Below, in pieces: positions 44,497 to 54,018 of a DNA stretch of 64,000 nt. The stretch is from Atopsyche davidsoni. Taxonomy: Eukaryota; Arthropoda; Insecta; Trichoptera; Hydrobiosidae. Each line of letters begins with the position of its first letter. Positions within the stretch are counted from its first letter, which is position 1. A program made the translations under genes and the position numbers. The notes under the pieces were generated by a model that was not told the DNA's origin, did no database searches, and saw only the letters and a program-made list of their open reading frames with translations. The stretch lies in assembly GCA_022113835.1 (NCBI GenBank), contig JAILWY010000010.1, forward strand, positions 15,383,501-15,447,500, in the 5' to 3' direction.

Positions 44497-45262
44497 ATGT
44501 CACGAGTTCATGCTGCAATGTATATGAATAAGTTAAAGGCGTTTGTGACCAAGTGGGTGAACCGATATTTAGAAACAAAACACGTCAAAGACCTACCAGA
44601 ACGTGGTAAAACAAAAAAGACGTCGTCCGCCGAGGATAAGCTGATAACTAACCTACGTTTGAAACACCCACAAAAAAAACTAAAGCAAAAAAGAACTAAA
44701 TATATCTCTAGCTACAAAAAGAAAATGTTTAATGGAGATCAAGTTTAAATACCGAAACACACTGAAGAAACTGCTCTTTTCAGAACAGCATGTTAAATAA
44801 GAATGTTCTGGGCACAAGAAAACAAAGACCGCGACTGGGACAAGATAATCTGTTCTGACCAAGCTCCGTTTTAGGCAACTAGTATCACATGTCGTGCTTG
44901 GTCAACTGCCGATAACAGAATGGCTGTTAAACATCCGGAAAAGGTGCATGTTAGGGGATGCTTATCAAAACGTGGATTTGGCAATTTGAACTTGTTTACC
45001 GAAACATTGAATGCTGCAAGTATGAACCAAATATACCAGAAGGCATTACCATCTGTCCGAAAGCTGTTCCCAAGCCCAAATGAATCATGGATACTACAAG
45101 AAGATAATGACCCCAAGCATCGAGGTCTTGGATTGGCTCTCACAATCTCCTGACGCAAACCCAATTGAAAAAGTTTGGGCGTTGATGAAGCTTAAATTTA
45201 AAAAGCCATATGGAGGTCATGATCCCGTGAAAACATGCCTCGAAGATGCCTGGCTATTATGA
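44497..45262 (+). pseudogene. Tc1-like transposase, decayed
   Basis: Remains of a Tc1-family DDE transposase in several frames. N-terminal helix-turn-helix part: KWVNRYLETKHVKDLPERGK. Core: DWDKIICSDQAPF carries the first Asp, NESWILQEDNDPKH the second, and LDWLSQSPDANPIEKVWALM the Glu. There is a stop after the first catalytic segment, a frameshift near 44690, and a deletion with frameshift between DNDPKH and LDWLSQ that shortens the usual spacing. The two largest intact pieces are 44497-44748 and 44920-45153. Terminal inverted repeats not found. Confidence 0.88.
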
Positions 45263-45409
45263 ACAACGGAAGAGACTGGACCTTTTTGATAATAGAGCAA
45301 TTAAAAATGTATGATTATCTCCGTGTTTTATTATTTTGCGATAATAGACTTAATTTTTTAAATAACATATGCCGGTTACGCTAATTTGTTACATAATGAA
45401 ATAATTTTT

Positions 45410-45943
45410 TTTTAAATTAACATATCTACTGATTTACGTTGATTCCTGAGATGTTCTTATAAATGAAAGTGCATTTTTATAACATCTTCTATTCTGTATT
45501 CAAAAAATGGCACATACACGTGTTAATTTTATTGGTGAACGGATTCACCAACCATTTGCGTTATAGGAGTTATATCAATTATACATTTTATTATTTCCCA
45601 ACTCGAATCCATAAGAGTAAAACAGCTTCATATCTGTGGTCAATTACAGACGATTATTCCCGTCGGAATATAGAGAATAATGAAATTAAAATGTTTACAA
45701 TGACATTTGTATGGAAGAGGCAAAGAAAATAAGTTTTAAAATCAAAAAAATGCCAAGAGCTTGCAGAGTATATGGATTGACATTATGATGGCCAGCAATA
45801 TGAGATGATTAGATATTAACATGTTATAAATACAACTGGCCCCGAAAATTCAGTAGAATATCCGTATATAGTGTGAAGTCTGTGCAACCCCTGCAGCCAG
45901 TCACAACTATCATTTAAAAGTACATTTTCGATTAAATTCTATG
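45410..45943 (+). repeat. Family A arm, linker and ATGCCCC-type module, target of the hAT insertion
   Basis: ACATATCTACTGATTTACGT, linker GGTGAACGGATTCACCAACC, CCCGTCGGAATATAGAGAAT and GAATATCCGTATATAGTGTG follow the order of block I. The hAT element begins just downstream. Confidence 0.65.
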
Positions 45944-46538
45944 TTCTAGAGCATAGGTTCTCAACGGGGGCGGTACCGCCCCCCTGTGGGCGCTGGAGCT
46001 TTCCAAGGGGGCGGTGGCGAGTCCAAGAGAAAACGGGGGGCGTTTTTGAGGTTCTTGGGGGGCGAAAAAATCGTATTATTATGGCCTAAATTTCAACTGT
46101 TAAAATCTCAACCTAGTTTTATAATTAACAGTATAGGGATCTAGAATGTTTTTCAATCATATTTATTAGCTTTAATTAAAGCCTGCACAAATATCGCTTT
46201 AGATGCCGCAAATAAACAAGTACAGTATGTCCAAAAAGAGTATCGGGTATTTGTTAGTTCAGCAAAAAAAAAACTACTAGTAATCAAGTATTTATTTTAT
46301 TGTTGATTATAAGTATACAAAATGTAAAATTATTTCAAAATAATGATGTTATCCAAATTCGGTGACCGTTACTCTGCTGATACTTTTCTAATCTGGAACG
46401 AAAATTGTTGATAACACGCTAACAGGGTGTCCAAAAAGTGCATCGGGTATTTGTTTTAGCGTTGAAGTTGATTCGAAGTGGCTGAGGGGCGCGGGGAGAG
46501 CGTCGTGGAGTCCACCATTTGGTAGAGTTTTAGTTGCT

Positions 46539-47008
46539 ATGGAGCAGTACCCGGGGACGCGTAGCGCTTTTTGCGTACGAGCGAATTATCGTAACGGTGA
46601 TTAAATAATGTGACTGCTCAACGTTTGTATCGTGCGAAGTATCGCAATGCACCAAGTGACGATAGCATTAGAAAATGGATTCGGATGTTCTAAAATACAG
46701 GTGCGATGGTAAAAATTCAAAACTCTGGTCGCCCTCATCAGTCCGCGACCAGGACTTTATCCATCCGAAAGCGAACCCAAGCGTCGAACATTAAAAAATC
46801 GTCTTTGCATTCGATTTTAAAGAAAGATTTGCATTTAAAAGCGTATAAAATTCAATTGGTGCAAGAATTGAAGGATACGGACTACGCAAATCGCTTGAAT
46901 TTTGCGAACAAAATGCTGCGGCAATTCAACAACTTGCAATCTTCGTTCCAGATTAGAAGAGTGCCAGCAGCGTTTAGGGCTGTCGAAAACAAATCAAACA
47001 GTTGGTAA
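46539..47008 (+). pseudogene. Tc1/mariner-related transposase N-terminus (DUF4817-type), decayed
   Basis: Starts MEQYPGTRSAFCVRANYRNG, then after a frameshift VTAQRLYRAKYRNAPSDDSI and RKWIRMF, a stop, and in the 46706-47008 frame the HTH end KSSLHSILKKDLHLKAYKI, LVQELKDTDYANRLNFANKM. This order matches the DUF4817/HTH N-terminus found in arthropod transposases; the catalytic domain is absent. Upstream, GTCCAAAAAGTGCATCGGGT (46437) looks like a transposon end, and a near copy lies at 46233 in the same orientation. Confidence 0.8.
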
Positions 47009-47209
47009 GCAAAGACGTGATTTACGCAATCAAGCATGTTTCGACAAAAAAAAAAAATTTAGTAATCAAAAAAAAAATAGTAATTAAAAAAAAGTATATT
47101 TAGTAACTTAACAGTAAGCAAAAATAATTACATCGTTATAATTTTCCAAAAAATAATTCTTTCCAGAAAATCATATAAAAGCTAGTTGAGATAGCATCTT
47201 ATGGTGGCT

Positions 47210-47720
47210 GATCCCTTTGATGGGTCAATTTTCATGTTTTTTGATAATTTTTTGCGAAAAATCTACTGCATCAATAGAAATTTTTTTAATGCTTAAAGTT
47301 AAATACGTTTTTTTTTCTAAAGACAAGACTTTTTTATCTTTGTAAATTGACACTTAATATGATAAATATGTGTTTTCCCGATTAAAGTTTAGGAATTTGG
47401 AGATTATTAAAAAGTTTGTTAAAAAAATTAATTGTTTTAATTTTTAAACTAATCTCTTTACCATAGGTTTATTTGTAATCTTTTATTTCCAATTTAATAA
47501 AGGACACCTAAATGCTTAGTGTTCTAAATCCATCGGTCATAATAATCTCCAAATTGCTAAACATCAATTGGGAAAGCACATATTTATCATGTAAAAAAAT
47601 AAATTTATAAGAAAAAAAAAATTATCTTTAGAAAAAGGAATGCATCTAACTTTTGGGATTGAATTTTTTTCTATTGGTGCAGTATATTTTTCATATTCGG
47701 GTAGAATACGAAAAAAAAAA
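47210..47720. repeat. Family F foldback element
   Basis: Arms of about 150 bp: GCGAAAAATCTACTGCATCA near 47260 is complementary to the sequence around 47680 (TTGGTGCAGTATATTTTTCA). The centre lies near 47480. Very AT-rich; the open frames on both strands are by-products of the hairpin. Confidence 0.7.
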
Positions 47721-48016
47721 AAAAAACAACAGGGTAGAACCTGTTGTTCACAATTTTTAGCTATAAATGTACATTTTAAAGTTGCTATCAAAAATAATTA
47801 TTCGTTGCATATTTTTTCCAAATTGACGAAATTACCATAGTTTTTATACTATTATTTACTACTACTTATTATTTATTTAACATAAAAATATAAACGTAAT
47901 TATTTTTTATGCATTTTTTGTGTATTATTGAATATGTTAACTAGGTGTGCCACAAGTTTTTTGTTTTTTTTATGAATGAAAAGTGGATAATTTCAAAAAA
48001 TATATAAAAAAATGGA

Positions 48017-48740
48017 TTATTCAAAGTATCGTCCCTCGCTAGCTACACATTTTTGCCATGTCTCTGTCAGTACACGAATACCGTGACAATAAAACGACGC
48101 GTCGGACCGAAACCATTCATCCAACCAATTTTACACTTTTTCGAAATTGGCCAAGTGTAGCCCAGCCAATCCATGCGCCATCGACCGAAACAAATAAAAA
48201 TCGAAAGGGGCTAGGTCTGGTGAATACGTCGGGTGCAGTAGCAGATCCCATTTCAATGTTTTGATGGTGTCCTGTACGATGAAAGGCCTATGGTACGAAG
48301 CTTTGTCGTGCTGCAATATCATTCGTTTGTGGGTCAAATTGATCAGTTGCCGATTGACAGTTTCGCCTGGTTTCAGAACCTCATAGTACACAATTCCTTT
48401 CTGGTCCTACCAAACGCATAGTATAGCCTTCTTTCCGAAACGATTTGGCCGTGCCATCGATGATGATGCTTTGCCAGGTGAACGATTTTTGCGTTTAGGA
48501 TTCTCGAAATAAATCTACTTCTCATCGCTAGTGACAATTCGATGCAGGAAACTCTTTCTTTCGTGCCGCAAAACCAAAATTTCGGAAGTGGTTCTTTGAT
48601 TTTCCATCTGTCTCTCAGTCAACTCATGCGGCACACAGTTTCCTTCCGTTCAATTTTTTTTCCTGTGGTATGTGAACGTTTGAAAATACCTTGTCGAGAC
48701 ACGTTTATTGGCCTAGTCCACATAATCGAGTTTTTTTGAT
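48017..48740 (-). pseudogene. Mariner transposase, decayed but with the catalytic triad readable
   Basis: Read on the minus strand: IVTSDEK followed by a stop and IYFENPKRKN (first Asp), RPNRFGKKAILCVWWDQKG, then an 86-codon frame with YYEVLKPGETVNRQLINL, MILQHDKASYH (second Asp) and HPTYSPDLAPFDFYLF (third Asp). After a stop the end reads NWLDEWFRS and WQKCVASEGRYFE. This is a mauritiana-like DD34D mariner different from the one at 11182. Several stops and frameshifts; the N-terminal DNA-binding part is not clear. Confidence 0.9.
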
Positions 48741-49440
48741 CATTTTCTAGTCCGTTTTGCGAAAAATCCACTGCACTAATCGAAAAAATTTAAATGCTTA
48801 AAGTTTGATACATTCCTTTTTCCTAATAAAATATATTTTTATTTCTTATAAATTTACTATTAATGTGATAAAAAAAAAAAAAATCCGATTGAAGTGTAGG
48901 AATTTGGAGATTCATCTGGCCCATTTTACAAGAGTCCTAAACATTTAAAAGTTTTTTTTTTAATTGAAATTAAAAGAATAAATATAAACCATGTGCGCCA
49001 TATTATTTTAAAAATTAAAAAAAAAAAATCTTTAACAAACTTTGGTTTTGAAAAGTCGTCATTTTATCCAATTTTTCAACATCTTCAAGATTTTATTTTA
49101 CCCTTAAAATGGACGTTAATTAAATAAAAAAATAGATAAATATAAATTATAGTTTTCTTAATACTCTGTAAAAAAATCAATTTTCGATATAGCAAAATAA
49201 AATGACAATTAAATTAATTAAATGACACGATTTCGCCAGGTAATGGGACTGCCCTCTGGTTTGCCAACCAGACACCAGAGACAATTAAATTTATAAGAAA
49301 TAAAAAAATATTTTATTAGGAAGAAAGAATGTATCAAACTTTTTGCATTCAAATATTTTTGATTGGTGCAGTGGATTTTTCTCAAAACGGACTAGAAAAT
49401 GATCAAAAAAACTCGATTATGTAGACTAGGCCCTTCCGCA
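48715..49440. repeat. Family F foldback element, long copy
   Basis: Outer arms match in inverted orientation: CATAATCGAGTTTTTTTGAT (48721) against ATCAAAAAAACTCGATTATG (49399), and TGCGAAAAATCCACTGCACT (48758) against its near complement at 49362-49382. The centre contains the shared F core ACATCTTCAAGATTTTATTT. It abuts the N-terminal end of the mariner relic. Confidence 0.8.
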
Positions 49441-49514
49441 AATTGATGTTGTGTTTACGTATCTTCATCCAACAACGCTTACAGATTGGCGTCCTCAGAA
49501 ATAGATATAATTCA

Positions 49515-49652
49515 ACAAATTGTATGCAGGCGCGGAACTGTGCGTGGGGCGGGCGTTTTTCGTGACATTTCGCGCGAACATATTTATATGCGACCCGCGC
49601 TCTAGTACTAGTCGACCAAAGACGACTTAACATGCGACCCGCAAACAATGTG
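49515..49652. mobile_element. TTAA-flanked MITE inside the hAT element (second copy)
   Basis: Nearly the same as 42105-42241, at the same place in the hAT 3' region. The right TTAA (49653-49656) is intact, but the left one has decayed to TTCA and the left end to ACAAATTGTATGCAGGC. Confidence 0.75.
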
Positions 49653-49799
49653 TTAATAAATAATATACAGAAATAAAATTGGTATAATTATAACTATTAT
49701 GTCAAAGGGGGCGTTTTGAATTTTTTTTCTTGTCAAGGGGGCGGTGGTCAATAAAAGGTTGAGAACCTCTGTTCTAGAGCAACCCTAAACTGGAAGTTG

Positions 49800-50158
49800 T
49801 GAGTTCTTGACCTTCAAATATTAAATGTAACCTATCATAATGATAAAAAGGTCGTATGAATATTTGATATTGTATATATTTTATGTGAAATAAATATATT
49901 TTGATAGAAATATATTATTTTATCCAAAAAATGAGGTTAAAGCATGAGAGCTATTTGTAAAATCAGATGGCGTGAAATGAAGCATCCAACGCAAATATAA
50001 TGCAGTGATTGGACATTGAAGTTTCAATAATATCAATATTTTTAAACTCGTCATGAGAATAAAAATATTGATATTATCACTGATAATTTAAATAAGTGCG
50101 CCAAAAACCACCCCATAAGGTCATGAATGCAAGTGCTCTCGGCCAGCGTCACACGACA
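49800..50158 (+). repeat. Family B long left arm
   Basis: Direct match to 9290-9640: AACCTATCATAATGATAAAA, GGCGTGAAATGAAGCATCCA and CACCCCATAAGGTCATGAAT. Interrupted at CACACGACACTC, where the TTAA-type relic begins. Confidence 0.7.
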
Positions 50159-50159
50159 C

Positions 50160-50478
50160 TCTATAGTACTCTATACACTCGATGATTTGCAACTAGTAAT
50201 ACACACTTTGCGGATTACTTAGCATCACAACAACACCACTTTGTCCTAAAAAATGATCAATAATTGGAGGATTATCATTCTCTGACTACTCTACTTCTTC
50301 ATTATCACGTTGTTCAGAATCATTGGACAGTATTGGTAGAAGTAACGTTGACGAGTCCTAAACAAACATTTCGAGCTGTAAACCTAAAGAATAAATGAAC
50401 TGCGTTCAATAATATGCGCCCCACCTTCAGGCAGTAGTCCGCGTAACAGGTATTAATACCCGCCCCGCCTTTAGTGTG
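50160..50478 (-). mobile_element. Truncated TTAA element, possibly piggyBac-like
   Basis: Its right end is CCCGCCCCGCCTTTAGTGTG directly followed by TTAA (50479-50482). Read inward this gives CACACTAAAGGCGGG, like the MITE ends CACATTGTATGCGGG. Minus-strand sequence behind it reads LPILSNDSEQRDNEEVE, stop, SENDNPPIIDHFLGQSG, an acidic N-terminus of the kind seen in piggyBac transposases, though I cannot identify it firmly. It sits inside a family B arm whose sequence resumes after the TTAA (TCTACTCGTATGATGAGGCT). The other end and the catalytic region are missing. Confidence 0.5.
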
Positions 50479-51540
50479 TTAATCTACTCGTATGATGAGG
50501 CTGGCAATAATTCAAATGACAAATTATCTACTAATTTTATACTGCACGCTTCATATAACATATTCTTTAGGTTCTCAAAGCTTCCGGCTTCAATTTGATT
50601 ACAAAACAATTGTACTCTCCGTGGTAGTTTATTTCGTAGTTGAGTATCAAATATGGAAAATGATGAAAACAGTGGCCATTCGACATGAGCTGTCATTTTT
50701 CGAAATATAATCTAGCCGAGAGTATTAGGAGAGCAGTCCTCTGAGGGAGGTGAGCTGTTAGAGCCGCCGTTTTATCGGAATGAGGTGGCCGCCAGTCCCG
50801 TCCTCGCTGCGATCGGCTGCCAGGTATTAGGGAAGCAGATAGTGCCACGGATGTATGGAAACACAGAATTCGGCGTGACAGGTTTCATCACTTTCCATAT
50901 TTGATCTTCAAATACGAATCGATTTCCCATGGAGAGTACAATTGTTTTGTAATCAAATTAAACCCGAAAGTTTCGAAAACGCAAAGATTATCTTTATCGT
51001 GGCGTAGAGTTATAAATTAGTAAATAATCTGTCGTTTGCATAACGACCAGCCCCATCACACGAGTTGATTAATACAGTGTCGAGTGACGACAGCACATTC
51101 ATTCTTGACCTTTGTTTTTATTTTCATTTATATTTATATTCCAACGGGATCAATCGTCGTGTTTTAATAATAATAATCAGATTTAAAGCTGTTATAAAAA
51201 TTCACTGCATTCCTAATGAACATTTAAGTAATCGACGGAAATCGAAAAATATATGACCTTAAAAAAGAACTTTCCGTCCCGACTATGAGTTTTATTATTT
51301 ATTTATCTCATTTTTTCCATCTCGCATTCAAAATGCGACTATGCCGAATGCAAGTCCTCAATGACCGAGGTGAAGATCCAAATGTTTTTTCAGGAAAAAT
51401 GTCTAAGCAATTTTTGACATTTAGATTTTAGTATTTAAGTTTCAAGATAAAGTTTTAATTACCGATCCCAGAGATCAAACAAAATTCTCATGTGAACTTA
51501 TTGACATTGTTTTATCTTTTTCGTGGGATTTTTTCGTATA

Positions 51541-51971
51541 GGATTTGCAGCCGCACAGTCGCACTGTGGATACAGGATGGGAAAAAATAAAATGTTTTAA
51601 TAATCTTTTTTTTTTTTTCTTTCATGTTAACATATCTTCCGATTAACGTTTATTACGGAGATGATCTTTAGAAAGAGAGTGCATTTTTATAACAGCTTCA
51701 ATTCTGTATTCAAAAACTTCGCATACACATGGTAATTCAATTGGTGACCGGTTTCGCCAACCTATCATCTTAGAAAAATTGGAGGATGGAACATAGAATT
51801 GAAGCTGTTATAAAATTGCACTTTATTTCTAAAAACCATCTCAGGAGACAACGGAAATCGTAAGATATATGACTTTGAAAAAATATCCAGTCCCGCCTAA
51901 AAAGTTTTATAATTTATTTATTACATTTTTTCCATCTCGTATCCACAGTGCGACTCTGCGACTGCAAATCC
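51541..51971. repeat. Family A foldback in unit 1, most regular copy
   Basis: Left arm GGATTTGCAGCCGCACAGTC to CAGCTTCAATTCTGTATTC, linker with GGTGACCGGTTTCGCCAACC, right arm GAACATAGAATTGAAGCTG to CTCTGCGACTGCAAATCC. Recurs at 55063-55493, 58585-59015 and 62107-62537. Confidence 0.8.
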
Positions 51972-52454
51972 TCAATGACTGATGTGAAAATCCATATGTA
52001 TTTTCAGTAAATACATATGGACGCACAATTTGAAATTTACAAAACCTAATTGTACACCTAATAGTATTAAAAGTTCAAGTTAAAGTTTCAATTACCGAAC
52101 CCAGAGATCAAAGTTCTTATGTAAACCAATGAAATGATATCAGTTCTAATGACGAATTGACATTCTTACCGAAAATACACACACCATACATATCTTTACA
52201 TATTTTTAAGTAAAATAATTATTTTTTGATAGTAATTTACCCTAATAATGAGGTTAAGGCGTGTGAGTTATTTGTAAAAAGTGAAATGAATCATCCAGTG
52301 CAAATATTTATGCAGTGAATGGACATTCTAGTGTCGTAAGTTGACGTCTGAAACCCTGCAAGAAAAGTTCAATACAAAGCGAGGTTGATTTTATTCATTA
52401 TTTTTAAACTCGTCTTCCTGATACTGATTTTACTGTACATTTTTATTTAAATCT

Positions 52455-52798
52455 CGATGGAGATTCACTAAGTGTTGTGTCGTCTCAGTTCTCCTTGATG
52501 GAGTTGAAGCCTGGACACTCAAGACCGCTACTACGTGAAGACACGAAGCGTTTGAAATGTAGCTGTATAGGAGAATCCTTAAGATACCATGGCTTGACCG
52601 CGTCACACGCGAGAGGCTCTTTCACAGAATGCGCAAAGAAAGGGAACTCTTGACGTTGGTGAATAAGTGAAAGGTCTGCAATCATTGACACACTTTCCTC
52701 AACAACAAGTATGGAATCCTTCAGCTGATTGTCCAAGGAAAAATCGAAGGAAAAAGAGGCATTGGAAGAAGGAATTTGCGCCATATGAACAAAAACTC
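52455..52798 (+). pseudogene. RTE-like relic in tandem unit 1
   Basis: As at 23914-24258 but one base shorter at GAATCCTTAAGATACC, which adds another frameshift after the CIGES residues. The stretch YGILQLIVQGKIEGKRGIGRR lacks the extra stop of blocks II and III. Confidence 0.75.
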
Positions 52799-54018
52799 AT
52801 AAAAAAATATTTAATGAAACAAAGCAACATTCAATAATTGATCTCAATATCAAATGAAATATGATACAAAAATTCTTAAACATAAAAACGAATGTTTAAA
52901 TAATAATAATAATCGTTCACATATCTCCAGATTTACGTCGACAACTGAGATGTTCTTTAGAAACAAAGTGCATTTTAATAGCAGCTTCAAATTTGTATTC
53001 ACATAAGGGCGATTGTTCCCGTCGGAATATAAAGAATAGTAAAATCTATATGTTTACATTGAAAATTAACATTTCTTCTGATTTATGGCTAGTCTTGTAA
53101 TGTCGATTTTTAGGTATTGTGCCGTGTTATAACAGCTGCGGTTCTGTTTTTCAACATTATCGATAACCCCGATTTCAGTTGAAATATATAATAAAATGTA
53201 TTAACAATAATAATCGGAACGGAAAAAAAATCGTTCTAGTCCACATATCTCCAGATTTACGTCGATTCCTGAGATGTCCTATAGAAATAATGTGCATTTT
53301 TATAATAGCTTCAAATCTGTACTCCGTCAAGTGCGATCGTTCTCGTCGGAAGACAAGGAAAAATTAAAATCAATTGCTTTATCTGTTTACCTACCTACCT
53401 ACCTAGTCTGCGAAATATTGTCTGAAGCTTAAATTTCTACCAGGGCAGCATGAAGTGCACCGGGAATTCGTAACCACCGTCCTGCGCAGCGGCCAGTATT
53501 TTTAGCAACAATATTTATTGTACGAGAGAGTATCGGGGCTCCAGATAGTGGCGCAGGTCGGCTCCACTAAAGCTGCACATCTTTCACACTTCAGTGCTAT
53601 GAACCACCGTATATTTAAACAAACAAAAAAACCGAGAAGAACATAACTTGTGAGAAAATCACTAAAGAGTTTCATTTAAAACATTAAAATGGAATTCCAC
53701 CGAGTACTCTCTGCCGAAAATATTGATTATATCAATTAAGATAGGAATTTTTTCATTTCTCACTATAGGAAAGTTATAGGAAAAATTATAGGAAAGCTGC
53801 ACCCTGTTGCAAGTCTATGGGCAGAGAGTCTATGGGAGTCTCCCCCTTTTATATCTTAAACGTTTGAACCCTTGAAAAAAACTTAAATACAAAGCGAGGT
53901 TGATTTTATGAATTATTTTTTAACTCATCCTGATACTGTGATCATTTGAATAAATGCGCCAAACACCCCATAAGGTCACGAATGCAAACGCATTCGGCCG
54001 ACGTCACACGACACTACG

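Larger units (their letters stand above)
45952..49771. mobile_element. hAT transposon with terminal inverted repeats and 8-bp target duplication
   Basis: The left end is CATAGGTTCTCAACGGGGGC; the right end, read on the minus strand, is CAGAGGTTCTCAACC. Both are flanked by TTCTAGAG (45944-45951 and 49772-49779), the 8-bp duplication expected for hAT. Subterminal motif GGGGGCGGT or GGGGGCGTT occurs near 45966, 46008, 46034, 49696 and 49736; 45966-45983 is a perfect palindrome. No hAT transposase is present inside. The 3.8 kb is filled with a DUF4817-type relic, a mariner relic, two family F foldbacks and a TTAA MITE. Confidence 0.9.
50495..54018 (+). repeat. Tandem unit 1
   Basis: The outermost unit. 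It differs from the others at its left edge (GAGGCTGGCAATAATTC for GTGGCTGGTCATAATTC), at 50572 and by two extra bases near 50880 (GACAGGTTTCATCAC for GACAGCTCATCAC), as expected for an array-edge monomer. Confidence 0.9.

Noticed and set aside
53185..53373. 62-codon basic frame repeated in each unit as a small protein
   Set aside because: It is the complement of the arm module and is absent as a frame in diverged arms.
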